Origin: Aliirhizobium smilacinae
GTDB lineage: Bacteria; Pseudomonadota; Alphaproteobacteria; Rhizobiales; Rhizobiaceae
Reading direction: 5' to 3'
Length of the DNA stretch: 64,000 nt
NCBI RefSeq assembly: GCF_006335145.1
Contig: NZ_VDMN01000002.1
Span: 124,001 to 188,000, forward strand
Shown one piece after another: positions 47,166 through 55,290 of the stretch; position 1 is the stretch's first letter; each line of letters starts with the position of its first letter. Under the pieces are notes generated by a model, which saw nothing but the letters and a program-made list of their open reading frames with translations, had not been told where the DNA came from and ran no database searches. A program made the translations under genes and the position numbers.

Positions 47166-48053
47166 TCAGATGCTGAACAGATTGGCGGCCATATAATCCA
47201 CGAACACCCGCACCTTTGGCGAAAGGAACCGGCTGGTGGGCCACAAAACCCTGAACGTGCCGGTCCCTGCCAGATAGTCATCGAGCAACGGAACGAGCTT
47301 TCCCTCGCCAATCTCCTGCGCGACCGCAAACGGTGGAAGACACGTGATGCCGAACGACTGCTGTGCGAGATAGACAAGCGGCTCGAGCGTACTCGCCACT
47401 GTTGTTATTGGCAGATCCAGCTTGATGCCACATCCGTCTCGCACCAAAGGCCATGCTTCAAGCTTGCCCGAATTCGCAAAACGATGGTGCATGCAGCGGT
47501 GATCAACAAGATCTTCCGGGACGCGCGGATGACCGTTCACTGCAAGGTATTCGGGAGAGGCAACGATCACATGACGGAACGAGCCTAGTTTCCGGCTCAT
47601 CAGCCTGGTGTCCTTCACCTCCCCGGTCCGGATTACTGCGTCAAATCCTTCCTCGATGACATCAACGATACGATCCGTAAAATCTAGATCAAGATTGACC
47701 TGCGGATAGGCGCTCATAAACTTCGAAATCGTCGGCATCAAAAGCATGCCGGCGAGCGGCAGGCTGACGCGCAACTGCCCCCGAGGAACCGATTGCGATC
47801 GTGACAGCTTTGCCTGCGCCTCCTCATACTCGGCCTGTATCCGCCGACATGTGTCGAGAAAGAAGCTTCCGTCCTCGGTGAGCGCCATACTGCGGGTAGA
47901 CCGATTGAACAACCTGACCCCAAGCTCCTCTTCAAGCCTGGCGATGGCCTTTCCAACGGCGGATCCGGAAATCCCCAATCGATGTCCAGCTGCGATGAAG
48001 CTCCCAACCTCTGCAACCTGAATGAATATGCCAAGTGTTCCGAGCTTTTCCAC
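47166..48053 (-). CDS. LysR-family transcriptional regulator
   Basis: 295-residue LysR protein of the DmlR/AaeR-like branch: MEKLGTLGIFIQVAEVGSFIAAGHRLGISGSAVGKAIARLEEELGVRLFNRSTRSMALTEDG. Full length with the usual C-terminal effector domain. Divergent from the monooxygenase and MFS genes; the 125-bp intergenic region carries a direct repeat that could be its operator. Confidence 0.9.
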   Translation of the reverse strand: MEKLGTLGIFIQVAEVGSFIAAGHRLGISGSAVGKAIARLEEELGVRLFNRSTRSMALTEDGSFFLDTCRRIQAEYEEAQAKLSRSQSVPRGQLRVSLPLAGMLLMPTISKFMSAYPQVNLDLDFTDRIVDVIEEGFDAVIRTGEVKDTRLMSRKLGSFRHVIVASPEYLAVNGHPRVPEDLVDHRCMHHRFANSGKLEAWPLVRDGCGIKLDLPITTVASTLEPLVYLAQQSFGITCLPPFAVAQEIGEGKLVPLLDDYLAGTGTFRVLWPTSRFLSPKVRVFVDYMAANLFSI

Positions 48054-48077
48054 ACGCGCTCCATTGCGGACTTTTTT

Positions 48078-48115
48078 TCCGATATGTCGAGAGATGAGGC
48101 CTGTTTATCCGATAT
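48078..48115. promoter_or_regulatory. TCCGATAT direct repeat, 30 bp apart
   Basis: TCCGATAT at 48078-48085 and 48108-48115, in the divergent LysR/monooxygenase promoter region. The 30-bp spacing is about three helical turns. Candidate LysR recognition and activation sites; inference only. Confidence 0.35.
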
Positions 48116-48178
48116 TTTCGCTCCGGTATCCAGATGGCGCCGCACCGATTGTGATGGCGCAAATCAACGGAGATCAGC

Positions 48179-48544
48179 ATGGCATCGAGACCTGCCGCCG
48201 CATTTGTCGGCGAACCTGCCCCAACTACCTTCATCGTCAACGTCATTCACGCCCATCCGGGCAAACAGCAGGAGGCATTCGACATCATTCAGGACGTCGT
48301 GCATTACGTCGCCGAACGGAAGGAAGGCTTTCTTTGGAGCAACCTTGCCAAAAGCACGGATGGCCTGACCGTGGTGAACATCGAAGCAATCCAGGGTGCA
48401 GGAAATGTCGACGAATTCTTCTCTGATCCTGTTTTCGTCGAGAAGTTCAAGCGGCTCGATACGGTCTCGATCAGTGAATTCCACACCTATTCGGTCGACG
48501 ATCTTGTTCTGCCCAAATTGATCGGAGCCGCGCGATCGGCATGA
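48179..48544 (+). CDS. antibiotic-biosynthesis-monooxygenase-domain (ABM) protein
   Basis: 121-residue small ferredoxin-like alpha/beta-barrel protein: TFIVNVIHAHPGKQQEAFDIIQDVVHYVAERKEGFLWSNLAKSTDGLTVVNIEAIQ. ABM-domain proteins act as quinol monooxygenases or unknown stress enzymes. Its stop overlaps the MFS gene start (ATGA), so the two are a unit under the divergent LysR gene, a layout typical of inducible detoxification pairs. Confidence 0.85.
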   Translation: MASRPAAAFVGEPAPTTFIVNVIHAHPGKQQEAFDIIQDVVHYVAERKEGFLWSNLAKSTDGLTVVNIEAIQGAGNVDEFFSDPVFVEKFKRLDTVSISEFHTYSVDDLVLPKLIGAARSA

Positions 48545-49746
48545 CCCACTTCCATGCAGGTGAAAATAAGTCCGGGTCGCAACACCACGGTGGAGGAGCT
48601 TTTCCTCTGCTGGCGCTGATTGCGCTGGCCCTCTCGGGGTTCATCACTATACTCACAGAAGCCCTGCCCGCCGGCCTGCTCAGCCAAATTGCCGAGGGGC
48701 TTTCCGTTTCGCAGACTGCGGCTGGTCAGATGGTGACAGCCTATGCGATTGGATCTCTTCTGGCTGCAATACCCTTGACCCGTGCTACACAAGGATGGCG
48801 CCGTCGCCCTCTTCTGACCTTGGCCATTGCTGGATTTGCACTCGCCAACCTGGTGACGGCATTCTCGCCGTCTTACATTCTCACAATGGCGGCACGGTTC
48901 ATTGCCGGCGTATCTGCCGGGCTTCTATGGGCTCTCCTGGCCGGCTATGCTGCCCGAATGGTACCGGATGCACAGAAGGGACGAGCAATCGCAGTCGCCA
49001 TGGCCGGAACCCCTCTGGCCCTATCCGTCGGCGTGCCGACGGCCACTTTTCTGGGAACATTCGTCGGATGGAGAACCTGCTTCGCATCCATCAGCGTAGC
49101 CGCTGCTCTATTGATGATATGGGTCGCGACGCGGTTGCCAGATTTTCCGGGACAGACAACTGAAGACAAAAAGTCCTTGATGTCGGTTGGAAAACTTCCG
49201 GGCGTCGCCTCCATCTTGTTCGTGACATTGACGTTCGTTCTCGCGCACAACCTCCTTTATACATACATCGTGCCTCTGCTTCATCGTGCAGATATGCAGA
49301 GCACGGTGGATATCATCCTGTTGATATTTGGCTGCTGCTCGCTCGCCAGCATCTGGTTGGTCGGGATTGCCATCGACCGAAGAATGCGCGCTCTGGCGAT
49401 CATCGCTTGCGGGTTGTTCATAACATCCGTCTTGATGTTTGGTCTCTGGCCCGCGTCTCGTACGGCCACATATCTGGCTGTCGGCCTATGGGGGCTCGCC
49501 TTCGGTGGGGCTGCGACAATATTCCAAACGGCCATTGCACGCGCTGCGCCGCGTCAAACCGATCTCGCCCAATCGATGCTGGTCACTGCGTGGAACCTTG
49601 CGATCGCGGGCGGCGGCTTGATGGGAGGCGTCCTGCTCGAGAGCGGCGGAGTGTCAACATTTCCGCCGGCTGTTCTGGCGCTTCTGATACCCTGCGGGCT
49701 TGTCATATTCGCTGATCGACGAAGCGCCTTCAAATCCAGATTGTAA
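48541..49746 (+). CDS. MFS transporter (DHA1/AraJ-like)
   Basis: 401-residue major facilitator protein with twelve hydrophobic segments and a cytoplasmic N-terminus of about 25 residues. Motif-A-like loop RATQGWRRRPLLTLAIAG follows span 2; RFIAGVSAGLLWALLAGYAARMV matches the fourth/fifth spans of AraJ/NepI/PbuE-type drug and sugar exporters. Overlaps the ABM gene by ATGA. Probable efflux pump; substrate unknown. Confidence 0.9.
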   Translation: MTHFHAGENKSGSQHHGGGAFPLLALIALALSGFITILTEALPAGLLSQIAEGLSVSQTAAGQMVTAYAIGSLLAAIPLTRATQGWRRRPLLTLAIAGFALANLVTAFSPSYILTMAARFIAGVSAGLLWALLAGYAARMVPDAQKGRAIAVAMAGTPLALSVGVPTATFLGTFVGWRTCFASISVAAALLMIWVATRLPDFPGQTTEDKKSLMSVGKLPGVASILFVTLTFVLAHNLLYTYIVPLLHRADMQSTVDIILLIFGCCSLASIWLVGIAIDRRMRALAIIACGLFITSVLMFGLWPASRTATYLAVGLWGLAFGGAATIFQTAIARAAPRQTDLAQSMLVTAWNLAIAGGGLMGGVLLESGGVSTFPPAVLALLIPCGLVIFADRRSAFKSRL

Positions 49747-50057
49747 TCTTTTGAACGCTGGTATCGAGACATTAGGTCCGCAGTCACTGCTAGCGGCTTT
49801 TAGAAAATCCCTTCTACGCCGCGGTGATATGCGAAAAGCCATTCCATTTGAACTAGCGATTAAAGATTCTAATCCCTACAAAATTTATCGATTTTCCATA
49901 TGCTGGTAGACAGATCGTTCTTTCTACCAGCATATGTGATGTCATTGCCCCTACAATTTTCTTCGCTTGATACGTTTCGGACGGCATCCTGCCCACACGC
50001 GGCACAATATGCCATTCAGCTGACTGGCCCCCATGAGCGAATCCAGCCAGGGCGCCA
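49747..50057. other. gap upstream of the tripartite transporter operon
   Basis: About 310 bp, AT-richer than its surroundings. It contains the 14-bp-arm inverted repeat at 49897-49936 described separately and the start region of tctB (ribosome site AGGGCG before ATG 50058). No open frame with recognisable protein features. Confidence 0.6.
49897..49936. repeat. inverted repeat with 14-bp arms (CATATGCTGGTAGA)
   Basis: CATATGCTGGTAGA, 12 bases, TCTACCAGCATATG, perfect. It lies 150 bp beyond the MFS stop and 120 bp before tctB. A T-rich stretch precedes the left arm, so it could be a terminator for leftward transcription, a bidirectional boundary, or an operator for the tct genes. Confidence 0.5.
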
Positions 50058-50522
50058 ATGACCTATGTCTTTCTAGCCGCCACGGCATTTGTTATAGCTG
50101 GAGCATACTGGATTGGAATAACGCAGATTCCACTGCTCGGCTTCGGTGACCCACTTGGTCCAAAACTTCTTCCGAGTTTTCTCGCTGCTGCCCTCGTAGC
50201 TGTAGGATGTGCGCTCCTTGTCGAGGGGCGGTCGATTGCGGGGCTCAAGACGGATTTTACCCGCTTTAGCACCTTCGTAAGAACGCGCGAATTCGGTCTC
50301 ATCGCAGCGGTTACATGCTGGACAGCCCTCTATTTCACGGCTTTCGCCTACCTCGGCTACCTGCTTTCGACGTCACTCTTCCTGACGGTATTAATGGCTA
50401 CGGCCCACCGTGGTAACCGGCTTGTAGCCGTCACGGTCGCAATCTCGTTCTCCGTCGGCAGTTATCTCCTCTTCGCACTGTTATTCGCCGTTCCGCTCCC
50501 CCGCGGCATTCTTCCTTTTTGA
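50058..50522 (+). CDS. tctB: tripartite tricarboxylate transporter small membrane subunit TctB
   Basis: 154-residue TctB-family protein with four membrane spans (FLAATAFVIAGAYWIGI; LPSFLAAALVAVGCALLV; FGLIAAVTCWTALYFTAFAYLGYLL; VTVAISFSVGSYLLFALLFAV). First gene of a complete tctB-tctA-tctC set, 12 bp before tctA. The system imports di/tricarboxylates or aromatic acids with a periplasmic binding protein. Confidence 0.9.
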   Translation: MTYVFLAATAFVIAGAYWIGITQIPLLGFGDPLGPKLLPSFLAAALVAVGCALLVEGRSIAGLKTDFTRFSTFVRTREFGLIAAVTCWTALYFTAFAYLGYLLSTSLFLTVLMATAHRGNRLVAVTVAISFSVGSYLLFALLFAVPLPRGILPF

Positions 50523-50534
50523 CGCGAGAGCGAA

Positions 50535-52058
50535 ATGACCAATTTTCAGCATATGCTCGACGGCTTTGCGACAGCGCTTGAGCCTTGGAACCTCCTGTTC
50601 ATCCTGATCGGAAGCATACTCGGCACGATCGTCGGGGTTCTGCCCGGCCTTGGGCCTTCCGCAGGCATCGCGCTCCTTTTGCCGCTGACCTTCGGGATGG
50701 ATCCGACATCGGCTCTCATCATGATTGCGGGGATGTATTATGGCGCCATGTATGGCGGGTCGACGACCTCGATCCTGATCAACACGCCGGGTGAATCCTC
50801 GTCGGTGATGACTACACTGGATGGCTACCAGATGGCACGAAACGGCCGCGCCGGTGCAGCACTCGCGGTCTCCGCGATCGGGTCGTTTATCGCCGGAACC
50901 TTCAGCGTCATCGCTCTCAGCCTGCTCGCCACGCCGCTCGCTCGCTTCGGCCTCAAATTCGGGCCGGTCGAATATTTCAGCCTGATGCTTTTCTCGATGT
51001 CTGCGGTTTCGAGCCTCACCGGCAAATCAGTCACGAAGGGTCTGTTTTCGATGATCCTCGGCCTGATGATAGCCACGGTCGGAATCGATCTCCAGAGCGG
51101 GTCACCGCGTTTCACCGGAGGTATTCCGCAGTTGCAGGATGGCGTCAGCTTTCTGGTCATTGCAGTGGGAATGTTTGCTATCTCCGAAGTGCTGATCACG
51201 TTTGAAGAGCACGTCCGCGGAAGTGCGCCCGTTTTAAGAATCCAAGGTCGCCTGTGGCTGACACGGGAAGAATGGCGGCGGTCGATCATGCCGATCATTC
51301 GCGGCACCCTCATCGGCTTTGCAAAAGGCGTTCTTCCCGGTCCGGGAGCAACTATCTCGACGATCCTTTCTTACGGCCTCGAACGCGGGCTTCATAAGGA
51401 GAAGGAAAAATTCGGGACCGGCATGATCGAAGGTGTCGCAGGGCCGGAGGCCGCCAATAACGCCGCGGCTGGCGGCGCCATGGTCCCTCTCCTGACCCTG
51501 GGACTTCCAAGCGGCGGCACGACTGCCGTCCTGCTCGGTGCGTTTGTGATGTACGGGCTGCAGCCGGGGCCGCTGATGATGAGCCGCAACCCGGACGTGG
51601 TCTGGGGGCTGATCGACAGCATGTATCTCGGCAACGTCATGCTGTTCATCCTCAATCTTCCGCTGATCTTCATCTTCGTTCGGCTGCTGTATATTCCGAC
51701 CGGAATTCTCCTACCGCTCATCCTGACGATCGCGACCATCGGCGTGTTTTCAATCGACGCGAGCACACTCGATCTTGCTCTTGTCCTGGGTTTCGGCATC
51801 GTAGGTTACATCTTCCGCAAGCTCGACGTCCCTCTTGCTCCGATGGTTCTCGCCGTCGTTTTGGGCAAGAGCCTCGAACAGTCGTTCCGCCAGTCGATCA
51901 CGATCTCCGGTGGCGATCTCGACATATTCCTGTCGAGCGCGCTGTCGGTCTTCTTCCTTATCCTGGCGGTCGCGATGTTCTTCCTGCCTTTCGCATGGAA
52001 ACACCGCAACACCATCTTCGGCTTCCTGCGGCCATCCCGCGCCATTTCGAAAAATTGA
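50535..52058 (+). CDS. tctA: tripartite tricarboxylate transporter large membrane subunit TctA
   Basis: 507-residue, about twelve-span TctA permease. Family signatures: GSILGTIVGVLPGLGPSAGIALLLPLTFGMDP, MYYGAMYGGSTTSILINTPGE and, in the second half, GFAKGVLPGPGATISTILSYGLERG (an internal repeat of the first motif). Full length. Followed 26 bp later by tctC. Confidence 0.94.
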   Translation: MTNFQHMLDGFATALEPWNLLFILIGSILGTIVGVLPGLGPSAGIALLLPLTFGMDPTSALIMIAGMYYGAMYGGSTTSILINTPGESSSVMTTLDGYQMARNGRAGAALAVSAIGSFIAGTFSVIALSLLATPLARFGLKFGPVEYFSLMLFSMSAVSSLTGKSVTKGLFSMILGLMIATVGIDLQSGSPRFTGGIPQLQDGVSFLVIAVGMFAISEVLITFEEHVRGSAPVLRIQGRLWLTREEWRRSIMPIIRGTLIGFAKGVLPGPGATISTILSYGLERGLHKEKEKFGTGMIEGVAGPEAANNAAAGGAMVPLLTLGLPSGGTTAVLLGAFVMYGLQPGPLMMSRNPDVVWGLIDSMYLGNVMLFILNLPLIFIFVRLLYIPTGILLPLILTIATIGVFSIDASTLDLALVLGFGIVGYIFRKLDVPLAPMVLAVVLGKSLEQSFRQSITISGGDLDIFLSSALSVFFLILAVAMFFLPFAWKHRNTIFGFLRPSRAISKN

Positions 52059-52084
52059 CCCATCAATCTCAATCGGAGAATTCC

Positions 52085-53089
52085 ATGACGTCCACATTCG
52101 CTATCACGCGCCGCAAGGCCCTAGTTTCCTCCCTGGCCGTGGCCGGCCTTGCCGCCTTTCCCGGCCTCGGCTCCGCACAATCCTCGTCCTGGGCGCCTGA
52201 CAAGCCGGTCGAAGTCGTCGTCGGCGTGGGTCCGGGAGGCGCGAACGACCGAACCGCTCGCGATATCGAGCGGTTCCTGAAAGATGGCGGCTTCACCCCG
52301 GCTGGCAGCGTCGTCTCCAACAAGCCCGGCGGCGGGCACGCGGTCGCCCTTGCCTACACGCTCGCCCATCCCGGCGAAGCAAATATTCTGCAAGTCGTCG
52401 GCGGCGTGATGTTGTCGAACAACATTCTGGGCCGCAGCCCGATCTCGTTCGCGCAGTTTACACCGATCGGCACCCTTTTCGATGAGCAGATGGTGTTTGC
52501 CGTCGGTGCGAACTCACCGATCAAGACGGCTCAGGATCTGGTCGACAAGCTGAAGCAGGATCCGGCATCGGTGTCGTTCTCGATTTCCACCGGCATCGGC
52601 ACAACTAACCATATCAGCGTACTGCAGCTTGCAAAGCAGGTCGGCGCAGACATCAAGAAGATCAAGGCGGTCAGCTTCAATTCCTCCACCGAAGGCGTCA
52701 CTGCAACGATCGGTGGACATATCGATGTCGTCGTGACCACCCCGTTTGCTCTCAACCCGTTCGTCGAATCCGGCGACCTGAAATATATCGCGGCCGCAAG
52801 CGCCGAGCGTTCGGGAGGCCTGCTGGCCCAGGTGCCGACATGGCGGGAGCTTGGCTACGATATCGTGGTCCCGGCATGGCGCCTCATCGTCGCGCCGCCG
52901 GACCTGAAGCCGGAGCAAATCGCCTATTGGGACAAGGCCATCGCAGCCGTGACGGATACGAGCGAATGGAAGGCAATGCTCGAAAAGGAATCTCTCGTCC
53001 CGCATCGCCTGACCAGTGTCGAAACCAAGGCCTATCTCGAAAGCGAAGATAAACGTTATCGCGAGCTTCTCGGCTCCATCAGCCAGTAA
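52085..53089 (+). CDS. tctC: tripartite tricarboxylate transporter binding protein TctC
   Basis: 334-residue periplasmic binding protein of the Bug/TctC family. ATG 52085 has a ribosome site (GGAGA) and opens a twin-arginine-like signal peptide (ITRRKALVSSLAVAGLAAFPGLGSA). The mature part has the family N-terminus PVEVVVGVGPGGANDRTARDIE and KPGGGHAVALAY. The adjacent MmgE/PrpD genes point to a carboxylic-acid ligand. Confidence 0.92.
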   Translation: MTSTFAITRRKALVSSLAVAGLAAFPGLGSAQSSSWAPDKPVEVVVGVGPGGANDRTARDIERFLKDGGFTPAGSVVSNKPGGGHAVALAYTLAHPGEANILQVVGGVMLSNNILGRSPISFAQFTPIGTLFDEQMVFAVGANSPIKTAQDLVDKLKQDPASVSFSISTGIGTTNHISVLQLAKQVGADIKKIKAVSFNSSTEGVTATIGGHIDVVVTTPFALNPFVESGDLKYIAAASAERSGGLLAQVPTWRELGYDIVVPAWRLIVAPPDLKPEQIAYWDKAIAAVTDTSEWKAMLEKESLVPHRLTSVETKAYLESEDKRYRELLGSISQ

Positions 53090-53105
53090 GCAATCGTTCC
53101 AATCC

Positions 53106-53128
53106 CGGGAGCCCCCAAAGGGCTCCCG
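53106..53128. terminator. intra-operon hairpin after tctC
   Basis: CGGGAGCCC, five bases, GGGCTCCCG: a perfect 9-bp GC-rich stem 16 bp after the tctC stop and 21 bp before the next gene. Without a T-run it more likely stabilises the tct mRNA or attenuates the downstream genes than ends transcription. Confidence 0.5.
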
Positions 53129-53149
53129 CCTGACCGTGCCGGACTTCCG

Positions 53150-54484
53150 ATGACCTCCCTGACCGTATCCCAATCCTTTGCCCGCAATCTTCTCGATTTT
53201 TCCAGACGGGATTTACCGGAGGAAGCTTTCGACCGAGCGCGCAACGCCATCATCGACACGATCGGCGTAACCTTGGCGGGAAGCAGACATCAGGGCAGCG
53301 AGATCCTGAGATCGGTCGTTTTGCCGACCGCCGCCACGGGCAAGTCACGGATATTCGGCACCGATCTCACTCTCAACAGCCTTGATGCCGCGCTCCTCAA
53401 CGGGACGGCTGCACATATGCTGGATTACGACGACTCCAATTCTCACATGCATGGTCACGTGTCGGTTGCAATCCTTCCGGCAATTCTTGCGCTCGCGGAT
53501 GAACACGGCATCAGCGGACCAGCGGTACTCAATGCCTATATCGCCGGTTTCGAGGCTGCAGCACGTATGGGGAATGCCGTGAGCCGGCGCCAATACACAC
53601 TTGGCTGGCATCCGACAACCACCGTGGGGATATTCGGTGCAGTAGCCGCAGCAGCCGTACTTCTCGAGCTGACACAAGAGCAAACCGCGACCGCTCTCGG
53701 CATTGCCACTTCCTTTGCATCCGGCATCAAATCCAATTTCGGCAGCATGACCAAGCCGCTGATCGTGGGTCATGCCAACCGCAACGCACTGACCGCCACA
53801 GCCTTGGCGCGTGCAGGTTTTTCATCCGGCCCAACTACCTTCGAGCATCACCAGGGCTTCTTCGCAGTCTTCAACGGCGCACCCGAGAGCTACGATGCCA
53901 GCTTTATTGTCGAACCATGGTCCGGTCCGTTGCGGATTCTCGACCGCCACAAGGGCATCAAGCAAAAACGCTTTCCGTGCTGCTATGCGCTGGCCCCGCC
54001 TCTGGACGGCGTACTAGCGTTGCGAGAGGAATATCGGTTGCTGCCCGAGCAGATCGCCTCGGTTGAAATCGGCGTTCATCCCATCCGCTTTCCTCACATC
54101 AACGTACAGAGCCCGGATACACCGCTCGCGGCAAAATTCTCGACCAGCTACACGATCGCCCGTGCTCTGGTGACCGGTACGGTCACCATGGAAGATTTCG
54201 AAGATGAGGCCCATTTCAACGATCCTGCGACGCGATCGCTCATGCCGCGTGTCAGTCTGCATCGGTACGAAAATGACAACCCAAGCGGAGCCTCGGTGAT
54301 CATCAAGACGACCGGAGGACAGCAGCTTGAGCGATTCGTCGAGGCAGCCCTAGGATCCACTTATGACCATCCTATTCCGGAACAGGCAATTCGGCGGAAA
54401 TTTCTCGATTGCGCCGCCTTGGCGCTCAACAGCAATGAAGCAGAGAACTTGCTCAAGCGTCTAGAAACGGACGAGTTCGCCTGA
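53150..54484 (+). CDS. MmgE/PrpD-family protein (second of three)
   Basis: 444-residue MmgE/PrpD protein with ARNAIIDTIGVTLAGSRHQG, LLNGTAAHMLDYDDSN, RRQYTLGWHPTTTVGIFGA and KQKRFPCCYALAPPLDGVL. It lies 60 bp after tctC and 19 bp before a TauE-type exporter gene in one transcription unit. Probably a dehydratase, decarboxylase or epimerase for the imported acid; the exact reaction cannot be read from sequence. Confidence 0.88.
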   Translation: MTSLTVSQSFARNLLDFSRRDLPEEAFDRARNAIIDTIGVTLAGSRHQGSEILRSVVLPTAATGKSRIFGTDLTLNSLDAALLNGTAAHMLDYDDSNSHMHGHVSVAILPAILALADEHGISGPAVLNAYIAGFEAAARMGNAVSRRQYTLGWHPTTTVGIFGAVAAAAVLLELTQEQTATALGIATSFASGIKSNFGSMTKPLIVGHANRNALTATALARAGFSSGPTTFEHHQGFFAVFNGAPESYDASFIVEPWSGPLRILDRHKGIKQKRFPCCYALAPPLDGVLALREEYRLLPEQIASVEIGVHPIRFPHINVQSPDTPLAAKFSTSYTIARALVTGTVTMEDFEDEAHFNDPATRSLMPRVSLHRYENDNPSGASVIIKTTGGQQLERFVEAALGSTYDHPIPEQAIRRKFLDCAALALNSNEAENLLKRLETDEFA

Positions 54485-54503
54485 TGAAGGTCGCTATGCA
54501 TCC

Positions 54504-55259
54504 ATGAACCTGCTCAATTTCGTTCCCCCGGAAACCTCAGTTAGTTTTGCCTTCATTCTGGTTTTCGCGAGCTTTTTCACGTCCGCCTTGACTGCCGCAT
54601 TGGGTCTCGGTGGCGGCGTCGCAATGCTCGCAATCATGAGCATTGGTCTTCCGGTGGCAAGCCTGATGCCAGTGCATGGGATCGTGCAGCTGGGCTCGAA
54701 TTTTGGCCGTACCGTCATTCAAAATCGCTTCGTCACCTGGCGCCTTGTCGGCTGGTTCTTTATCGGCAGCGTGATCGGCATAATAATCGGCACGCCGGTC
54801 GCGGTGATGATTCCGGAGGCGGCTGCGAAAGTGGTTCTTGCGCTCTTCATCCTCTGGTCCGTTCACGGACGCAAGCCGAAGCCCGAAAATGTAAGCAGCC
54901 TGTTTTTTGTTGCCGGCGGAACAGTGACCTCAATCGGCACAATGATCGTCGGTGCGACGGGCCCTTTGGTTGCTGCCCTGTTATCCGCGCGAGGTCTGAC
55001 ACGGCAGCCTTTGATCGCGACACACGCGACCTGCATGGTGGTCCAGCATGGGTTGAAGATCCTGGCCTTCGGTTTGCTCGGCTTTGCCTATGCAAGCTGG
55101 GCTCCGCTTCTCGCCGCCATGATTTTCAGCGGAGTTTTCGGCACCTGGATAGGCAGCCGCGCGCTCGACAATGTGCCGGAAGCCAAATTCAAGATCGCCT
55201 TTAAGCTGGTCATGACCCTTCTCAGCCTGCAGATCATCTGGAGTGCATTGCGTGGTTAG
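54504..55259 (+). CDS. TauE/SafE-family membrane exporter
   Basis: 251-residue membrane protein with about eight spans and the duplicated TauE motif (ALTAALGLGGGVAMLAIMS; GTVTSIGTMIVGATGPLVAALL). The family exports small sulfonates or sulfite/organic anions. It is sandwiched between two MmgE/PrpD genes and the tct genes, suggesting exchange or removal of an anionic product. Confidence 0.87.
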   Translation: MNLLNFVPPETSVSFAFILVFASFFTSALTAALGLGGGVAMLAIMSIGLPVASLMPVHGIVQLGSNFGRTVIQNRFVTWRLVGWFFIGSVIGIIIGTPVAVMIPEAAAKVVLALFILWSVHGRKPKPENVSSLFFVAGGTVTSIGTMIVGATGPLVAALLSARGLTRQPLIATHATCMVVQHGLKILAFGLLGFAYASWAPLLAAMIFSGVFGTWIGSRALDNVPEAKFKIAFKLVMTLLSLQIIWSALRG

Positions 55260-55290
55260 TCGGCAGCTTAAGCAACAACAGGACAGATTG

